Assembly (NCBI GenBank): GCA_001897155.1
Contig: MKSF01000006.1
Span: forward strand, 158,696-222,695
Source of the DNA: Bacteroidetes bacterium 47-18
GTDB taxonomy: Bacteria; Bacteroidota; Bacteroidia; Chitinophagales; Chitinophagaceae
Length of the DNA stretch: 64,000 nucleotides
Direction of reading: 5' to 3'
A model generated the notes under the pieces. It saw only the letters and a program-made list of their open reading frames with translations, did not search any database and had not been told where the DNA came from. The translations under genes were made by a program, and so were the position numbers. Of this stretch, positions 62,160 to 64,000 are shown piece after piece (positions within the stretch are counted from its first letter, which is position 1; each line of letters begins with the position of its first letter).

Positions 62160-63821
62160 GTGAAACCGAGCATATTACTGACAACACTGAACGCAAAATA
62201 CATTCATCTCAACCTGGCGATACGTATCCTCTATGATCTCAATAAGGACCGGTGCGATCTGCACTGGAAGGAATTTGTCATCAAAAATGACGCGGAAGAG
62301 GTCGCACGATATTGTAAGGATTTCGATGTGGTGTGCTTTAGCTGCTATATCTGGAACATTACCCCTACACTGGAGGTATGCGCGGCCATTAAAAGGCTCA
62401 GCCCGGATACCCGGATCCTCCTGGGAGGTCCCGAGGTCAGCTACGAATGGGAGCCTGTCATAGCCCGGGATGATGTGGATTATATCATTACGGGCGAAGG
62501 AGAGATACCCTTTGAAAAGTTTGCCGCCCACTACCCTGCTGTAGAGGCAGTGCCCAACCTGATCTACAAAAAGGACGGCAGCATCCATTTCAACAAACAG
62601 AACGTGCAGTTCGATATCAGCCTGCTCGAAAACAGGAATCCTTACCAGTATGACCCCCAAGAAGACCTTTCCAATAAGGTCAGCTATATAGAGACCAGCA
62701 GGGGCTGTCCCTATAAATGTGAGTTCTGCCTGGCCAGCCTGGACAATAAGGTCCGGTACCTGCCCATGCAGACCATTAAGGATAACCTGCTGTACCTGAT
62801 GCAGCATGGCAGGACCATTAAGTTCCTGGACCGTACCTTCAATGTCAAGAAAGATTTTACCCTGGAGCTGTTCCAGTTCATATTGGACCATCACAGACCG
62901 GACAATGTTTTCCAGTTCGAGATCACTGCCGATATTGTGCACCCCGACATCATCCGGTTCATACAGGAAAAGGTACCTAAAGGCCTGTTCCGCTTTGAGA
63001 TCGGCATCCAGACCGTTAACCAGGAGAGCAACAGGGCCGTCAGCAGGAAGCAGAATTTTGAAAAAACGAGCAGTGTCATTAAGCAATTAGACAACCGTAT
63101 CGAAATGCACCTGGACCTTATTGTAGGACTGCCGCTGGAGTACCGGGACGACCTGAAATACAGCTTTGAAGAAACCTTTAAGCTATACCCCCCGGAACTT
63201 CAACTGGGCTTTCTCAAATTCCTGAAAGGCACACCGGTACGGGAAAAGTATGAGCAGTACGGTTATGTATTCGACCCGGATCCTCCTTACCAGATCATCA
63301 GGAGCAACTTTCTAAGCGAAGCGGAATTGCAGGCCATTACCCGGATGGAAGACGCGCTGGAGATCTACTGGAACAAAAAGCGCGCATACTATACCCTGCA
63401 GTACGTAGCGGAGAATTACAGCATTTTCGATTTCCTTTCAGGATTGGGTCAACTGTTCCACCAGGAGTCCGATACCCATAAGCATACGCTTAAGGACGTG
63501 TATCATATACTGTATCAATATGCAGCTATGACATACAGGGATGCCTTTCTGATGCAGCTGATAGCCATAGATTATTATACGTATTATAAGGTAAAGCCGC
63601 AGGACCTCTATACTATGGAGGTGGATAAACATACACGCTCAGGCCTCTACACTTCCCTGCAGCTGAACCATCACAAATACCGTTTTGCCATCATTCCTTC
63701 CGTGTATGATTTTGACACCTGGCAACAGCACCGGCAATTCAGCAAAAGCCAGGATTTCAGCATTATCCGCTATGACGGCAATAATAAAGGCACTATTCTG
63801 GCACCTTTGCTGACCGCTTAA
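62160..63821 (+). CDS. B12-binding-type radical SAM protein, likely leaderless
   Basis: A 553-residue protein. Residues about 1-140 form a Rossmann-like B12-binding domain of the DUF4080-associated type (LNAKYIHLNLAIRILYDL, RILLGGPEVSYEW, VDYIITGEGEIPFEKFA), without an obvious cobalt-ligand His. The radical SAM core follows with C183-x3-C187-x2-C190 in ETSRGCPYKCEFC and DRTFNVKKDF, FRFEIGIQTV and LDLIVGLPLEYRDDL. The C-terminal about 150 residues include many Tyr/Trp residues. The substrate is unknown. The start is GTG, directly downstream of a -7 box. Confidence 0.85.
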   Translation: MKPSILLTTLNAKYIHLNLAIRILYDLNKDRCDLHWKEFVIKNDAEEVARYCKDFDVVCFSCYIWNITPTLEVCAAIKRLSPDTRILLGGPEVSYEWEPVIARDDVDYIITGEGEIPFEKFAAHYPAVEAVPNLIYKKDGSIHFNKQNVQFDISLLENRNPYQYDPQEDLSNKVSYIETSRGCPYKCEFCLASLDNKVRYLPMQTIKDNLLYLMQHGRTIKFLDRTFNVKKDFTLELFQFILDHHRPDNVFQFEITADIVHPDIIRFIQEKVPKGLFRFEIGIQTVNQESNRAVSRKQNFEKTSSVIKQLDNRIEMHLDLIVGLPLEYRDDLKYSFEETFKLYPPELQLGFLKFLKGTPVREKYEQYGYVFDPDPPYQIIRSNFLSEAELQAITRMEDALEIYWNKKRAYYTLQYVAENYSIFDFLSGLGQLFHQESDTHKHTLKDVYHILYQYAAMTYRDAFLMQLIAIDYYTYYKVKPQDLYTMEVDKHTRSGLYTSLQLNHHKYRFAIIPSVYDFDTWQQHRQFSKSQDFSIIRYDGNNKGTILAPLLTA

Positions 63822-63835
63822 CAGCAGCAGATTTG

Positions 63836-64000
63836 AACTTGCTACGTCACCCTGAGTTTTTTTATTGTCACATTGAGCCTGTCGAAATGTAGAACGATGT
63901 TATACAGCCTTATCGAAGGGATGATGCTTAGACAGGCTCAGCATGACCGTCACGTAGAGCTACACTGAATCATCTTGTCACCCTGAGCTTGTCGAAGGGT
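63836..64000. repeat. Family B-related repeat, truncated by the window end
   Basis: Contains GTCACCCTGAG twice, TTGTCACATTGAGCCTGTCGA, an inverted GACAGGCTCAG, and ends CTGAGCTTGTCGAAGGGT, the opening arm of a family B unit. More units may follow beyond the window. Confidence 0.6.

Overview
The window reads as chromosomal DNA of a Bacteroidota bacterium, most probably of the Chitinophagaceae (Chitinophaga-like). This rests on several things. Promoters match the Bacteroidota pattern TTTG-N19-TAnnTTTG, and start codons mostly lack Shine-Dalgarno sequences. bTHX and a strongly SD-led bS21 gene are present, as are many small outer-membrane barrels, and succinate dehydrogenase has the three-subunit CAB order. 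Menaquinone genes are of the futalosine type (MqnE, UbiD). The genus is an inference from overall flavour, not a search result.

Layout. 1-3.0 kb: the 3' part of a DoxD-DoxA fusion, then a leftward operon of ECF sigma factor, membrane anti-sigma factor and outer-membrane barrel. 3.0-8.4 kb: a gene fragment, an AT-rich orphan membrane gene, a methyltransferase whose promoter and 5' end are present three times in tandem, psd and fumC. 8.4-12.1 kb: WYL regulator, ferritin, TauE-type exporter, mqnE. 12.4-17.8 kb: sdhCAB, an AI-2E family permease and a TonB-domain lipoprotein. 18.3-24.5 kb: a 1919-residue DUF4011/SF1 helicase with a Vsr-like domain (Hhe-like, possible defence gene) plus a small secreted protein, bracketed by inverted copies of a dispersed intergenic repeat (family A). 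24.9-29.2 kb: outer-membrane barrel, coaD, SRP RNA, a transaldolase-family aldolase, an array of six 127-bp repeats (family B), and a MauE/DoxX-type membrane protein. 30-45.3 kb: mostly housekeeping genes (hpf, xerC, rpsU, mutS2, hpt, FKBP, tig, tRNA-Leu, hup, bTHX, hemW) and a large MORN/TPR protein. 45.5-50.4 kb: a cluster in which a tandem duplication created a chimeric gene, followed by a DUF2027-Smr protein. 50.5-64 kb: flavin reductase, WbqC-like protein, pyrF, aroC, parB, parA, a metallo-hydrolase, a HugZ-like protein, an FAD oxidoreductase, a UbiD decarboxylase, an outer-membrane barrel, and a B12-type radical SAM protein that looks leaderless.

How the genes fit together. fumC and sdhCAB serve the TCA cycle, and the dehydrogenase feeds menaquinone, to whose synthesis mqnE and the UbiD gene contribute. 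rpsU, hpf, bTHX, tig, SRP RNA and tRNA-Leu form a scattered translation and protein-targeting set. xerC and parAB serve chromosome maintenance. The least ordinary parts are structural: the triplicated 5' region, the chimeric gene with its clear duplication history, the repeat array with a pseudoknot-like arrangement of arms, the family A repeats around the helicase, and the helicase's apparently degraded nuclease motif.
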